This document shows, piece after piece, positions 1-8,172 of a DNA stretch of 36,404 nt (within the stretch, counting starts at the first letter, position 1; each line of letters starts with the position of its first letter). This DNA is from Runella sp. (GTDB taxonomy: Bacteria; Bacteroidota; Bacteroidia; Cytophagales; Spirosomataceae). The stretch spans positions 1 to 36,404 of the forward strand of contig JAIXPV010000586.1 in the NCBI GenBank assembly GCA_027486105.1. The letters run 5' to 3'. The notes under the pieces were generated by a model. That model had not been told where the DNA came from and searched no databases. It saw nothing but the letters and a program-made list of their open reading frames with translations. A program made the translations under genes and the position numbers.

Positions 1-384
1 CGTAGGACGCAGTCCTTTAAAAAGATAAACATCAATGCCATTGGACGAAAAAACGTTGGCTGTCACCTGAGCAAAAACATCCGATTTGATGCGGCAATCG
101 TGGGCAATGGCTACGCTAATTTTTTGTCCTGCAAAGGTTTTATTCAAATAATTGGCCAATCCCTGCGTTGCTGCTCCTACCGTATATTGGTTCATGCGGT
201 TTGAGCCAATGCCAATCAAACCACGCAGACCGCCCGTGCCAAATTCTAAATCTTTATAAAATGAGTCAGTAAGTTCAGTAAAATTTTGTTTATCAACCAG
301 TTGCTGAATGTCAGCCTTGGTATCGGCATCATAATTACCGCTAAGCCATAGGTCTACTTTGGTTTGTACAGCAGCTTCGAGCAT
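1..384 (-). CDS. Phosphohexomutase (phosphoglucomutase/phosphomannomutase family), N-terminal part
   Basis: The gene runs off the left edge, so only the first 128 codons are present. Reading down from the ATG at 384, the protein starts MLEAAVQTKVDLWLSGNYDA and reaches FGTGGLRGLIGIGSNRMN near residue 50-70. This is the conserved substrate-entry segment at the start of alpha-D-phosphohexomutases, which interconvert 1- and 6-phosphates of glucose or mannose. The following IAHDCRIKSDVFAQ resembles the family segment just before the phosphoserine loop, although the catalytic serine itself is not evident in the visible part. Which sugar is used cannot be told from this fragment. A Bacteroidota-type promoter lies just upstream (437-466), and the gene diverges from the dioxygenase gene at 768. 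Confidence 0.85.
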   Translation of the reverse strand, partial: MLEAAVQTKVDLWLSGNYDADTKADIQQLVDKQNFTELTDSFYKDLEFGTGGLRGLIGIGSNRMNQYTVGAATQGLANYLNKTFAGQKISVAIAHDCRIKSDVFAQVTANVFSSNGIDVYLFKGLRPT

Positions 385-436
385 AATGTTTTGAGTTTTG
401 TAGTTACAGTTTTGGACAAAAAAGCAGAAACGTCCC

Positions 437-466
437 CAAATTTAACGACTCATCCGAATCTTGCAA
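437..466 (-). promoter_or_regulatory. Promoter of the phosphohexomutase gene (Bacteroidota type)
   Basis: On the minus strand TTG (466-464) is followed after exactly 19 bases by TAAATTTG (444-437), which matches the Bacteroidota sigma-70 consensus TTG-N19-TAnnTTTG. Transcription should start near 430-433 and give a leader of about 47 bases before the ATG at 384. The rest of the 385-767 gap is A/T-rich and shows no gene; no equally good promoter was found for the plus-strand gene at 768. Confidence 0.65.
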
Positions 467-767
467 CTTTATGTTTTATTTAACGCCAATTTTATGCCGC
501 CAAAATAACCTTCTGTTGGCTTTAATCCTGTAAAGACACTACCCTCATTTTTTCTTTTTCGGAGATAAATCTACCATTACGCTCATTTTTTTCTCAATTC
601 TATTCCGCTTGACGGCACAAATTTGAAAAAAAAATCGTTTTAAAAAGTGGATACACGGCCTAAACTGTCTATAAAAGCAGTAACGTTTAGTGATACCGTT
701 GGTATGACTTGCTAGGATACTCAATACGTTAGAAAATCGTTTTATTTACTTAATAGCCATCAATACA

Positions 768-1607
768 ATGCAGTTACAGCCGATTGACAAACGCTCGGGA
801 CTTACCCCCGAGGAGTTCAGAGAACAATACCTTTTGCCCGCCCGCCCAGTCGTTTTTCGCGACCTTGCGGCCGATTGGCCCGCTACCCAAAAGTGGACAT
901 TTGAGTACTTAAAACAAAATTACGGACACTTAAAAGTCCCACTTTTCGGCAATGACTTCCACGATGCTGGCAAAGGCTACATGAGTCCCAAAGTTCACAT
1001 GCCTTTTGCCGAATACCTCGATTTGATTCAAGCGGGGCCTACCGAACTACGGATGTTTTTGTATAACATCTTCCAACACGCCCCCGAACTCGTCGACGAT
1101 GTCAGAATGCCGACCATCATGCCAGGGTTCGTCAAAGAATACCCTTTTATGTTTTTTGGAGGACAGGGCGCAGTGGTAAAATTACACTATGATATCGACT
1201 GCTCTTCGGTTTTTCTGACCCAGTTTCAGACCCGAAAACGGGTAACGCTGTTTGCTCCCGACCAAAGTCGTTTTTTGTATCAACATCCTTTTACGGTGCA
1301 GAGCCACGTAGATGTTTTGCAGCCTGATTATGAAAAATTCCCCGCCTTCAAAAAAGCGGTGGGCTGGGATACCGTGCTCGAACACGGCGAGACCATTTTT
1401 ATCCCCTCTACTTTTTGGCACTTTATCCAGTACGTAGACGGCGGTTTTTCCATCGCTCTTCGAGCCAACGACAGCGTGTTTACCCGGCTACGTGGTGTGT
1501 CAAACATTGTCCGGCATTTTGTGGTCGATAAGGGCATGAACAAGCTGCTTGGCCCCCGGTGGAAACATTGGAAAGAAGAAAAAGCCGCCGAACGCGCCAT
1601 GGCGTAG
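768..1607 (+). CDS. JmjC/cupin-8-like Fe(II) and 2-oxoglutarate-dependent dioxygenase
   Basis: The 279-residue protein has the layout of cupin-like JmjC-fold oxygenases. The N-terminal ARPVVFRDLAADWPATQKWT (residues 25-44) is typical of the family. The iron-binding facial triad can be read as H140-x-D142 in KLHYDIDCS and H218 in STFWHFIQYVDGGFS. The basic residues in TRKRVTLF (about 155-162) sit where 2-oxoglutarate is usually held. Such enzymes hydroxylate protein or tRNA substrates; the substrate here is unknown. There is no signal peptide, so it should be cytoplasmic. The gene stands alone, with a divergent neighbour upstream and a convergent one downstream across a strong hairpin. The family call is firm, the target is not. 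Confidence 0.85.
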   Translation: MQLQPIDKRSGLTPEEFREQYLLPARPVVFRDLAADWPATQKWTFEYLKQNYGHLKVPLFGNDFHDAGKGYMSPKVHMPFAEYLDLIQAGPTELRMFLYNIFQHAPELVDDVRMPTIMPGFVKEYPFMFFGGQGAVVKLHYDIDCSSVFLTQFQTRKRVTLFAPDQSRFLYQHPFTVQSHVDVLQPDYEKFPAFKKAVGWDTVLEHGETIFIPSTFWHFIQYVDGGFSIALRANDSVFTRLRGVSNIVRHFVVDKGMNKLLGPRWKHWKEEKAAERAMA

Positions 1608-1662
1608 TATGAGCCCCTCCCAAGGCATTTTCGGAAAGTTGGGACACGGGGTATCATTTTAC

Positions 1663-1703
1663 AAAAAAGTAAGCGTTAAGCAGATACTCCGCTTAACGCT
1701 TAC
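1663..1703 (-). terminator. Intrinsic terminator between convergent genes
   Basis: A perfect 13-bp inverted repeat, GTAAGCGTTAAGC (1669-1681) and GCTTAACGCTTAC (1691-1703), encloses a 9-base loop. Read on the minus strand the stem is followed by six T (complement of 1663-1668), the classic layout of a rho-independent terminator for the gene ending at 1727. It may also stop readthrough from the plus-strand gene ending at 1607. Confidence 0.85.
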
Positions 1704-1726
1704 CAAATAATGCTTCGCTTTCAATC

Positions 1727-2179
1727 TTATCTCACCCCTACCTGCACTTCGGTGATGTTGTTTTCAGGCGTTTCAAAATCCATATTGATGTACATTTCCC
1801 GGCACTCATCGGTCATGTGAAGTCCTTGGGCATGGAGTTGACGAATGAGGGTTTCGTAGATTTTGGGCAGTTGCTCCCATGGCCCTTCCAATACGGCGGA
1901 GACACACTTAAACCCCGCAATTCGCCGCCACTCGAACTCCGACGAAACCACTTCTTTTTCTTGAATAGGAAGCGCTATTTCCAACAGAAATTTTGTATAT
2001 GGCTGCCCGTCGGTACCATAATAATTCCAGTGAATGCCCCCCGTAACCATCAAATCAAGGCGCACCGCTTCGCGGTAGAGACTTTTGGCCACGTGAGCCA
2101 CGTGGTTTGATAATTCTGGCAGGGTGGTTTCGACGCGAAAAACCAGGGCATTGTACGGTTTTGATTCTTTGATATTCAT
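1727..2179 (-). CDS. GyrI-like / AraC effector-binding domain protein
   Basis: This is a 150-residue protein with no DNA-binding part. It looks like a stand-alone GyrI-like small-molecule-binding domain: an opening beta strand (SKPYNALVFRVETTLPEL), a central helix, and the closing segment MYINMDFETPENNITEVQV, which matches the usual ...NPEENVTEIQ... ending of the family. These domains bind hydrophobic ligands, and some act as drug hydrolases or gyrase inhibitors. It lies 18 bases downstream of the VOC gene on the same strand and is followed by a strong terminator. It is therefore probably the last gene of a short operon headed by a WYL regulator. The specific ligand is unknown. Confidence 0.7.
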   Translation of the reverse strand: MNIKESKPYNALVFRVETTLPELSNHVAHVAKSLYREAVRLDLMVTGGIHWNYYGTDGQPYTKFLLEIALPIQEKEVVSSEFEWRRIAGFKCVSAVLEGPWEQLPKIYETLIRQLHAQGLHMTDECREMYINMDFETPENNITEVQVGVR

Positions 2180-2197
2180 GGCTGTATGGGTGGTTGT

Positions 2198-2626
2198 TTA
2201 GTTTTGAGGATAGTCGAAATTCACCATCCATTTGATGCCAAATTTATCGGTCGTCATTCCGAAATAAGCCCCCCAGAAGGTATCCTGAAGCGGCATTTCA
2301 ACTTCTCCCCCTTCGGCCAATCCGTGAAAGATTTTTTCGGCTTCTTCTTTGCTTTCAGCCCCGATAGCCAACGACAGATTGTTTCCCAGCGTAAGCGTAT
2401 GACCCATAGATTCGAGGGCGTCGGTTCCCATCAGAATCGTATTGCTGCCAATCGGCAAAGCCACATGCATGATTTTGTCCTGATCGGCGGCTGATAATTT
2501 ATCCGCCTCTGGGGTGTCTTTAAAACGCTGAAGTCCGACAAATTCTCCCCCAAAAACTGATTTGTAAAAGTTAAACGCCTCTTCTGTGTTTCCTAAAAAG
2601 TTCAAATACGGATTGACTGTTGCCAT
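2198..2626 (-). CDS. VOC family protein, PhnB-like
   Basis: The 142 residues start MATVNPYLNFLGNTEEAFNF, the standard opening of PhnB-like members of the vicinal-oxygen-chelate superfamily. They continue with FYKSVFGGEF and end DTFWGAYFGMTTDKFGIKWM, also diagnostic. The length is that of one complete two-module VOC domain. Despite the PhnB name, a role in phosphonate use is not implied; most members are of unknown function. The gene has its own -7 box at 2677-2684, and the GyrI-like gene follows after 18 bases. The upstream WYL regulator ends at 2720, so partial co-transcription is possible. Confidence 0.85.
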   Translation of the reverse strand: MATVNPYLNFLGNTEEAFNFYKSVFGGEFVGLQRFKDTPEADKLSAADQDKIMHVALPIGSNTILMGTDALESMGHTLTLGNNLSLAIGAESKEEAEKIFHGLAEGGEVEMPLQDTFWGAYFGMTTDKFGIKWMVNFDYPQN

Positions 2627-2676
2627 GGTTGTGTTTTGTTTAAAGTTATTTAAAATGACTGATTATTTAACTTCAA

Positions 2677-2704
2677 CAAAGGTACAACCCGTTAGTGACA
2701 ACGG
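2677..2704 (-). promoter_or_regulatory. Promoter -7 box with overlapping inverted repeat upstream of the VOC gene
   Basis: TACCTTTG (2684-2677, minus strand) fits the Bacteroidota -7 box TAnnTTTG; no well-placed TTG exists 19 bases upstream. Instead an inverted repeat, CCGTT-AGTGAC-AACGG (2689-2704), sits in the -14 to -30 region, where an operator would lie. An operator for the neighbouring WYL regulator is an inference only. Confidence 0.4.
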
Positions 2705-2719
2705 TATGTCAGTAGGGTT

Positions 2720-3664
2720 TTAGGAAAGATAATGCTCCTGAATTTCGAGGGCCAAGGTGTGCATCATGTCTTTCATTTTTAGGGGGCTTTCTACGCTAAC
2801 GTGCTTACCAAACGTCAGCAGCCAACGGCCCATTCCTTCAAAAAATTGCGTCATAAATGTCATTTTGACGTATTTGTCGTGTACTTCTTCCGAGAGGAAT
2901 CCCCACGTATAGCGTTGCTCCTGCATAAACATCGCCGCTCCTTTGTGCACCCAAATGGTCACTTCTTCGAGCTGCTCCTCTACGCGCAGGCGGTCAAGGT
3001 AGGCTTGCAGGGTAAGTAAGTTTTGTTTCGGAAAAAACACCTCTGTATTGGTCAGGTTCTGAATCCGGTCAACCCTAAAATCACGGTAATCGTCCCGCAG
3101 CCGACAATAGGCAATCAAATGCCAATGAGAACCGTAATGCACCAAACCGATCGGTTCAATTTCGCGCTGTGTACTCTGGCTATGAAAATTGGTAACGTAA
3201 TCAATCCCCAGTACCTGCTGCCGCACAATGGCCTGTTGAATCTGATTGAGCAGATGTACCGAAAAAGGCTCCGCGCGCTGCCGTGCCAGCACCTCCACCC
3301 GCGACTCGAGGTCTTCTAAGTGTTCTTTTTCGTTTCGTTTCAGCACGGATTTGATTTTGTAAAACGCGGAATCAAACCCTTGCCGCAACGACTCATCAGC
3401 CATTTTTCCAATCAATTTGGCCCCAAACAGCAGCGCACTGGCTTCTTCGTTGGTAAACATAACGGGCGGCAGATGGTAGTCTTCCAAAAAATAGCCCACG
3501 CCCGCCTCAGCCCCAATGGGTACGCCGGCTTCTTCCAAGGCCCGGATGTCGCGGTAGACGGTGCGTAAACTCATTCCGAAACGGTCGGCAATTTCTTGCG
3601 CTTTTACGACGCGTTTGGATTGTAACTGAATCAAAATGGCGGTAAGTCGGTCGATACGGTTCAT
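2720..3664 (-). CDS. WYL-domain transcriptional regulator (YafY/DeoR-type HTH)
   Basis: The 314-residue protein opens with an HTH_11 winged helix. Its recognition-helix region is DRFGMSLRTVYRDIRALEEA (residues 28-47). A WYL domain follows around residues 140-215, containing IGLVHYGSHWHLIAYCR and YRDFRVDRIQNL, and then a WCX C-terminal extension. Such one-component regulators sense small molecules, or in some cases nucleic acid signals, through the WYL pocket. The gene is co-directional with, and upstream of, the VOC and GyrI-like genes, a common Bacteroidota arrangement. That suggests it controls them, although the operator is not proven. The upstream gene at 3774 diverges from it. Confidence 0.88.
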   Translation of the reverse strand: MNRIDRLTAILIQLQSKRVVKAQEIADRFGMSLRTVYRDIRALEEAGVPIGAEAGVGYFLEDYHLPPVMFTNEEASALLFGAKLIGKMADESLRQGFDSAFYKIKSVLKRNEKEHLEDLESRVEVLARQRAEPFSVHLLNQIQQAIVRQQVLGIDYVTNFHSQSTQREIEPIGLVHYGSHWHLIAYCRLRDDYRDFRVDRIQNLTNTEVFFPKQNLLTLQAYLDRLRVEEQLEEVTIWVHKGAAMFMQEQRYTWGFLSEEVHDKYVKMTFMTQFFEGMGRWLLTFGKHVSVESPLKMKDMMHTLALEIQEHYLS

Positions 3665-3773
3665 AAGAGGAAAGGCTGTTTGACGAAATGACGGGCAGAA
3701 TTTGCGGTAACATTTTGCAAACTGCCGATTCCGTTATAGTATTGAGTATGATTTTCAAAATTCATAAAAAACC

Positions 3774-4229
3774 ATGACTTCACGCCTTTTTTCGTTTCTT
3801 TTTCTGCTTTTATTCATGGCTTGCCACCGCCCCGCCGACAACGTACAGGAGGCACAAACCCGCCTCACGAGCGTACCGAAATGGGAAATTCAGGAAATAT
3901 TGATGGACGAAGCCCCCATCTTTAAGGACGGAAAAAGCGTACCGCACATCAGCGGGGTAGAATTTGATACCTACATGGATTGGGTGCGGTTTTTGCCCGA
4001 CGGCAGTTTTGAGGGCCATTTTAAAGGAGCCACCGACACCAAAAAATTTCAGTGGGAAGCCTATGTGAAGCAAAACGTCGTTGCGCTACGAGATACGAGC
4101 ACCAAAACAGGCGGCTGGAATATCTACCCGCGCAATGTGTATGAAGATGGGTTTGAAATGGAAACCCGCAGCAGCGTATATGACCCACCACGGGTAACCA
4201 AGCTGACGCTGAAGTTTAAGCCGCTCTGA
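3774..4229 (+). CDS. Hypothetical lipoprotein
   Basis: This 151-residue protein has a short hydrophobic signal (LFSFLFLLLFMACHRP) ending in a lipobox with the acylated cysteine at residue 17, so it should be a lipoprotein. The mature part has no motif I recognise. It is rich in aromatic and charged residues (for example MDWVRFLPDGSFEGHFKG), resembling small lipocalin-like beta-barrel lipoproteins common in Bacteroidota. It stands alone between a divergent WYL regulator and a convergent lipoprotein gene. The start at 3774 places the signal peptide correctly. Confidence 0.7.
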   Translation: MTSRLFSFLFLLLFMACHRPADNVQEAQTRLTSVPKWEIQEILMDEAPIFKDGKSVPHISGVEFDTYMDWVRFLPDGSFEGHFKGATDTKKFQWEAYVKQNVVALRDTSTKTGGWNIYPRNVYEDGFEMETRSSVYDPPRVTKLTLKFKPL

Positions 4230-4286
4230 AAACAAGCCACGATTTAAGCATAAAAGATACTATTGGTGGCGTAACAGATCAGCATC

Positions 4287-5585
4287 TCATTTATCAAATT
4301 CAATCACATACTCCGACTTGTATTCGCTTTTTTCGGGTTTGATGTACTTGATATAGAGGCGCGCCTTCTTGCCCAAACGCATACAAGTATGTTTGTTGGC
4401 GATGTCTTCGGGGGTATTCATGGGTTGAAGCGAGGGATACCACATAATAAAACCAGGCTTGTCGAGCAACAATTGGGGTTTTGTCCATGCTTGAGAATTG
4501 TTGCCCTCACCCAAGTCTTTGTTTTTATTGAACGAAATATACACGCTGCTGCCTTTCCAAGAGCTGCCTGTTACTTTGCCCATCAGCATCACCCAACAGT
4601 TGAGGTAAGTGTTCCAACTCACCGACGGCCCCCAGTGAAACCCACCCGTGGGCGAAGAAGCAGGGCCGCCGCCTTCGCTCATCGGGATTTGTAATGAAGC
4701 AATGGGCGCACCAAAACCATTGTAGGCCGCGCTAAACTCTTTTCCGTTCCAACGCAGGGCTTTGCCAACTGGGTTGTCTAAATCTTTGAGCGCAATACGC
4801 GCCACGCTGATACACTGACCTTTATGTTCGTCTTCGCGCTGGTAGGAGGCCTCATCGTATACGCCTGGGAAGCCGTATTCTCCATAAAACAGGTACAAAT
4901 AGTCGCCCACGGCCACTGCCGAGGGGTCGCCTACGCCGCCCGCAAAGGTTTTGGAGGTATTATGTGGTTTGAGAATCATGCGGGGTTGGAGGTCTTCGAT
5001 AAATAGCCCTCGGTTGTCCCAGCTACGCCCGCCGTCCACCGACTTCATGATGCCGATACGACACACGGCGGCGGGAGATTTTGGCCCCGTGAGTCCTTCG
5101 GGCCATTTATGGTCAATGTAGCCTTCGCCCGTTTTGGCGTCGTAGGGAAGAGTGGCGGGGTAGTTTTCGTTGTGATAAACGGCATAAAGGGTTTTTCCTG
5201 TGGCATCGTTGGGGTCTTGATAGACCGTCTCAAACCATGCCGCTCCGTGCAGTCCCTCCTGCCCGATGGGCACATTTGGCGGCATTTGGGGTTCGGTAAA
5301 GTCCTCGGCTTTGCGCCTGAAGGCTTCTTCGGCGTGGCGGCCATCTGCAAATTTTAAGTCGTGGGCCTCTCCCCAAACGGGGTCTTCGCCGTATTTGCCG
5401 GGAAAAATACGAAACGTATCTCCCACCCAAGCCTCGGCCATGTTGCAGTCTACAAAGTTGTTGAAATACACCGTATCGGCAGCAATGAGTTTGAATTTGG
5501 GCGCAAAGGAAGAGGTTTCTTCTTTGCCAGGCTGACAAGCAGCCATCCATAAAGCTACGCCCATCATTAAAAGGTATGGTTTCAT
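4287..5585 (-). CDS. Secreted lipoprotein with predicted beta-propeller fold
   Basis: The 432-residue protein has a signal peptide ending in the lipobox WMAAC (acylated cysteine at residue 17). The mature part alternates short strand-like blocks with surface loops and contains an Asp-box match, SVDGGRSW (residues 182-189), as in sialidase-type propellers. GGVGDPSAVAVGDYLYLFYG (about 216-235) looks like another blade. This suggests a glycan-acting or glycan-binding propeller anchored to the envelope. No catalytic set can be assigned, so enzyme activity is not claimed. The gene lies 52 bases downstream of the end of the decayed TPR gene, on the same strand. Confidence 0.6.
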   Translation of the reverse strand: MKPYLLMMGVALWMAACQPGKEETSSFAPKFKLIAADTVYFNNFVDCNMAEAWVGDTFRIFPGKYGEDPVWGEAHDLKFADGRHAEEAFRRKAEDFTEPQMPPNVPIGQEGLHGAAWFETVYQDPNDATGKTLYAVYHNENYPATLPYDAKTGEGYIDHKWPEGLTGPKSPAAVCRIGIMKSVDGGRSWDNRGLFIEDLQPRMILKPHNTSKTFAGGVGDPSAVAVGDYLYLFYGEYGFPGVYDEASYQREDEHKGQCISVARIALKDLDNPVGKALRWNGKEFSAAYNGFGAPIASLQIPMSEGGGPASSPTGGFHWGPSVSWNTYLNCWVMLMGKVTGSSWKGSSVYISFNKNKDLGEGNNSQAWTKPQLLLDKPGFIMWYPSLQPMNTPEDIANKHTCMRLGKKARLYIKYIKPEKSEYKSEYVIEFDK

Positions 5586-5637
5586 TGTGCAAAAGGTCTA
5601 TGATACTTTTCAGGTAAAAGGCAATAGAAGTGGGATT

Positions 5638-7794
5638 TTACCAATTGGTTTCTTTTGGTACCCATTTTTTTAGCTCTGGAATGATATACTCCTCATACGC
5701 GGCGGCGTTGTCTGTGCTTTGACTTTCTATTTCAGAACGGAGTTCATTGACAAGCTGATACTTGAACGATCCGTAATCGGGAAGTTGATTTTTGTCTTTC
5801 AAGTGCTGAATAAAAATATCGGCCTTTTGTAATACTACTTTGGTAAATACGCCCGCCACAACGGCCATCGGAATGGATAAAAATGCACCTGCTGTAGCAA
5901 TACCCGTTGTGACAGATACCAACGCGCTGGTAGAAACTGTAAAAAGCTCTTTTGAAGATTCTTCGGTTAGTTTTTCCCAAAGCGTGGCGTTGATTTCGGA
6001 AGTGCTGGCCTTGGCCTGTTTGAAAACCTTTAAGTAATGGTACAAACTGTGCGTGGCCAATACGCCCAACTGCTCGCGGCAGTAGAAATATTTAAGGTAG
6101 TATTCAAAATACACCGCGTCGGTATCCCAAGTTCTAATGAGTTCGGCAATGCGGAGTTCTAAGGCTTCGCTGTTGGAGGCAAGGGTTTTGAGTTCGGCAA
6201 AATCTTTCTCGGCTTGGTTCTGTCGCCAACGACTTTGTTCGGCTACGGGGTCGGCGCAAAGCTGCTGGTGATACTGCTTGTCGAGGGTAATGAGGGCTTT
6301 GGCAAACAACTGCGTACGGAGGCGAAGTAAAGCTATTTCGCTGAGAGTAAATGCCTCCCAAAGCGGGGGCGATTGGTAAGGCGCATCGCCTTCTTGGCGC
6401 ACCAACTGCACCGCTTCCACGATTTCGGTGTGCAGCAGGTAAGCGTGAATGGGTGCTAAAAAATCGGGTTCATCGAGAGGGAGGGCACGGGGCGCAAAGC
6501 CGTGCAAAAACTGAGGTTGGGGTTGGTTGAGTTCCCAGCGACGGATACGTTCTATTTTTTTGTCTAAGTCCTCGCGCCGACCGAGTTTTTCGAGCGTAAG
6601 CACTTGCATGTAGGCAGCGGGCGGAAACTGCAAAAATACTTTGGTGAAGCAGTGGTACGCTTGCTCAACTTGCCCCGTATAAAAAAACAACAAACCCGCG
6701 TAGTACATTTCTGTTTGTGCAGCGGACGAGGCCGTGGTTGCCTTAAACGACTCGTAAAAATCCTGCGCTTTTTCGAGGGCGTTGGCGCGGATGCTTTCGG
6801 TGGGTTCTTGAAATGCCTCCGCCGAGCGCAGGTAGTAGTATTCCTCGCGCAGACTGAGTTCGTGGTCGAGTTGGTTGTCAAGGATTTCGTCAAAAATTTG
6901 GAAAGCCGTACCTACCGTACCCATCTCAAAATGCACGTAGCCAAGCAAGGTGTGGTAAGCGGTGGGCTGCTTGGTGGCGGCCTCTCGCAGCGTATCCACC
7001 TGCGCCAAGTACGCATCCACGACCCGACATTGCGCCTCGGTTTGACTAAATAACCCCTGAAAACTCAACAACGCCTCCGCTATGGGTACTTTCTCCACCA
7101 TCTGCCGCACCACATAAGGAGCAGCGGCCATATCTCGAAAAAATACGGCTAAATGAGAAAATTGTTGAGCAATTATCCCGCCCTCATCCAACGTTACAAA
7201 CCTTACCCAATCGGCTTGGGCAAGGGCATTTTCGCCAATATTTTTGTACACAGCTCCTCGATTGTAGTAACCTGAAGCAAATTCGGGATTTAATTCAATG
7301 GCTTTGGTAAGGTCTTCAATCGCCTTTGCGTATTGCTTTTGGTCATAGTACACACTTCCTCGATTGTAGTAAGCCAAAAGCTCGTCGGGATTTAATTCAA
7401 TGGCTTTGGTGAGGTCTTCAATGGCCTTTGCGTATTGCTTTTGGTCATAGTATGCTGCTCGTCGATTGATGTACGTCGAAGCAAATTCTGAATTTAATTC
7501 AATTGCTTTGGTATAGTCTTCAATGGCCTTTGTGAATTGTTTTTGGTTATGGTAGGCATTTCCTCTGTTGTTGTAAGCAAAAAGCTCGTTGGGGTCTATC
7601 TCAATGGCTTTGGTGAGGTCTTCAATGGCCTTTGCATGTTGCTTTTGGACATTGTACGCATTTCCTCGATTGGTGTAAGCCTTAGTATATTCGGGGTTGA
7701 GTTCAATGGCTTTGGTAAAACAAACAATGGCCAGTTCAAAGTCTTGGTTTTGGTAGGCTTCAAGGCCTTGGTCAAAGTATTCTTAGGCAGTCAT
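5638..7794 (-). pseudogene. TPR-repeat protein gene broken by a stop at codon 4
   Basis: From the ATG at 7794 the frame reads M-T-A-stop-E-Y-F-D-Q-G-L-E-A-Y and then stays open to 5638, about 714 codons after the stop. The stop is TAA at 7785-7783, where CAA (Gln) would restore a normal TPR start (MTAQEYFDQGLEAYQ), so one C-to-T change explains it. Five 34-residue TPR units follow (pattern KAIEDLTKAIELNPE, NRGxAYxxQKQ). A long helical region comes next, then a hydrophobic stretch (VSVTTGIATAGAFLSIPMAV) near the C-terminus. No ATG or GTG reopens the frame near the start; the first alternative start is TTG at 7377, inside the fifth repeat. The gene could be dead, rescued from TTG 7377 (579 residues), or reflect a sequencing error. 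TPR proteins of this kind mediate protein-protein contacts; partner unknown. Confidence 0.65.
7201..7710 (-). repeat. Five tandem 102-bp TPR-coding units
   Basis: The phrase coding AIEL/AIEI-(N/D)-P or its variant recurs at exactly 102-base steps, starting at 7710, 7608, 7506, 7404 and 7302. Large parts of neighbouring units are nearly identical at DNA level, for example the run around caatggcctttgcgtattgc. This fits recent expansion by unequal recombination within the TPR gene. Confidence 0.85.
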
Positions 7795-7804
7795 GGGGCT
7801 TGTG

Positions 7805-7858
7805 CTAATTGAGGTTGGGTAAAACCAAAGAGACGTACAAAAGTGGGTCTTTACTCAT
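7805..7858 (-). pseudogene. Truncated hepT (DUF86 HEPN toxin) 5' end
   Basis: After the degraded mntA frame ends, ATG at 7858 overlaps its stop (ATGA) and reads MSKDPLLYVSLVLPNLN then TAG at 7805. MSKDPLLY is the usual opening of HepT toxins (typically about 110-140 residues), so only the first eight or so codons survive. The start of the TPR gene (7794) follows 10 bases later, so the body of hepT was probably lost by deletion at this junction. No active toxin can be made. Confidence 0.55.
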
Positions 7859-8135
7859 AAAATCAATTGTAAGTCTTTGACGATGTAGGGGCGTAGTGCA
7901 GGCAATACCGACTGTTCGGTCACTAAGTCAACTTTTACGCCCAGCAAATCGCTTAGTTCTAATTCTACGCTATCAAATCAAGTAAATTGATAGTTTTCTC
8001 AAATCTAACTAAGATGTCTAAATCGCTGTCAAGCCGTTGCTCGTTGCGTGCATACGAACCAAAAATACCAACCCTAATCGGGCGATAAGGTCGCAGATGG
8101 TTCAGAATTTGTTGCTTTTGAGCTTCCTTAATCAT
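7855..8135 (-). pseudogene. Frameshifted MntA-type nucleotidyltransferase (antitoxin)
   Basis: From ATG 8135 the frame reads MIKEAQKQQILNHLRPYRPI, then the nucleotidyltransferase signature IFGSYARNEQRLDSDLDILV (GSxxR with SDxD). It stops at TAG after ...INLLDLIA, about base 7974. In the next frame the same protein continues D-S-V-E-L-E-L-S-D-L-L-G-V-K-V-D-L-V-T-E... to a TGA at 7857-7855. A single lost base in the T run near 7980 explains this. In intact systems MntA AMPylates HepT to silence it. Here both partners are damaged, and the overlapping ATGA junction with the hepT stub is still visible. Confidence 0.75.
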
Positions 8136-8172
8136 CTCAGAAAGTGTTTTTTACAATTATACCCCAAAAACA

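Noticed and set aside
7201-7710. Regular 102-bp repeats as a CRISPR-like array
   Set aside because: The units are coding, in frame and have no unique spacers; they are TPR modules.
7783-7785. In-frame TAA as a recoded or readthrough codon
   Set aside because: No stem-loop or recoding signal is apparent, selenocysteine and pyrrolysine use UGA and UAG rather than UAA, and a single CAA-to-TAA change is simpler.
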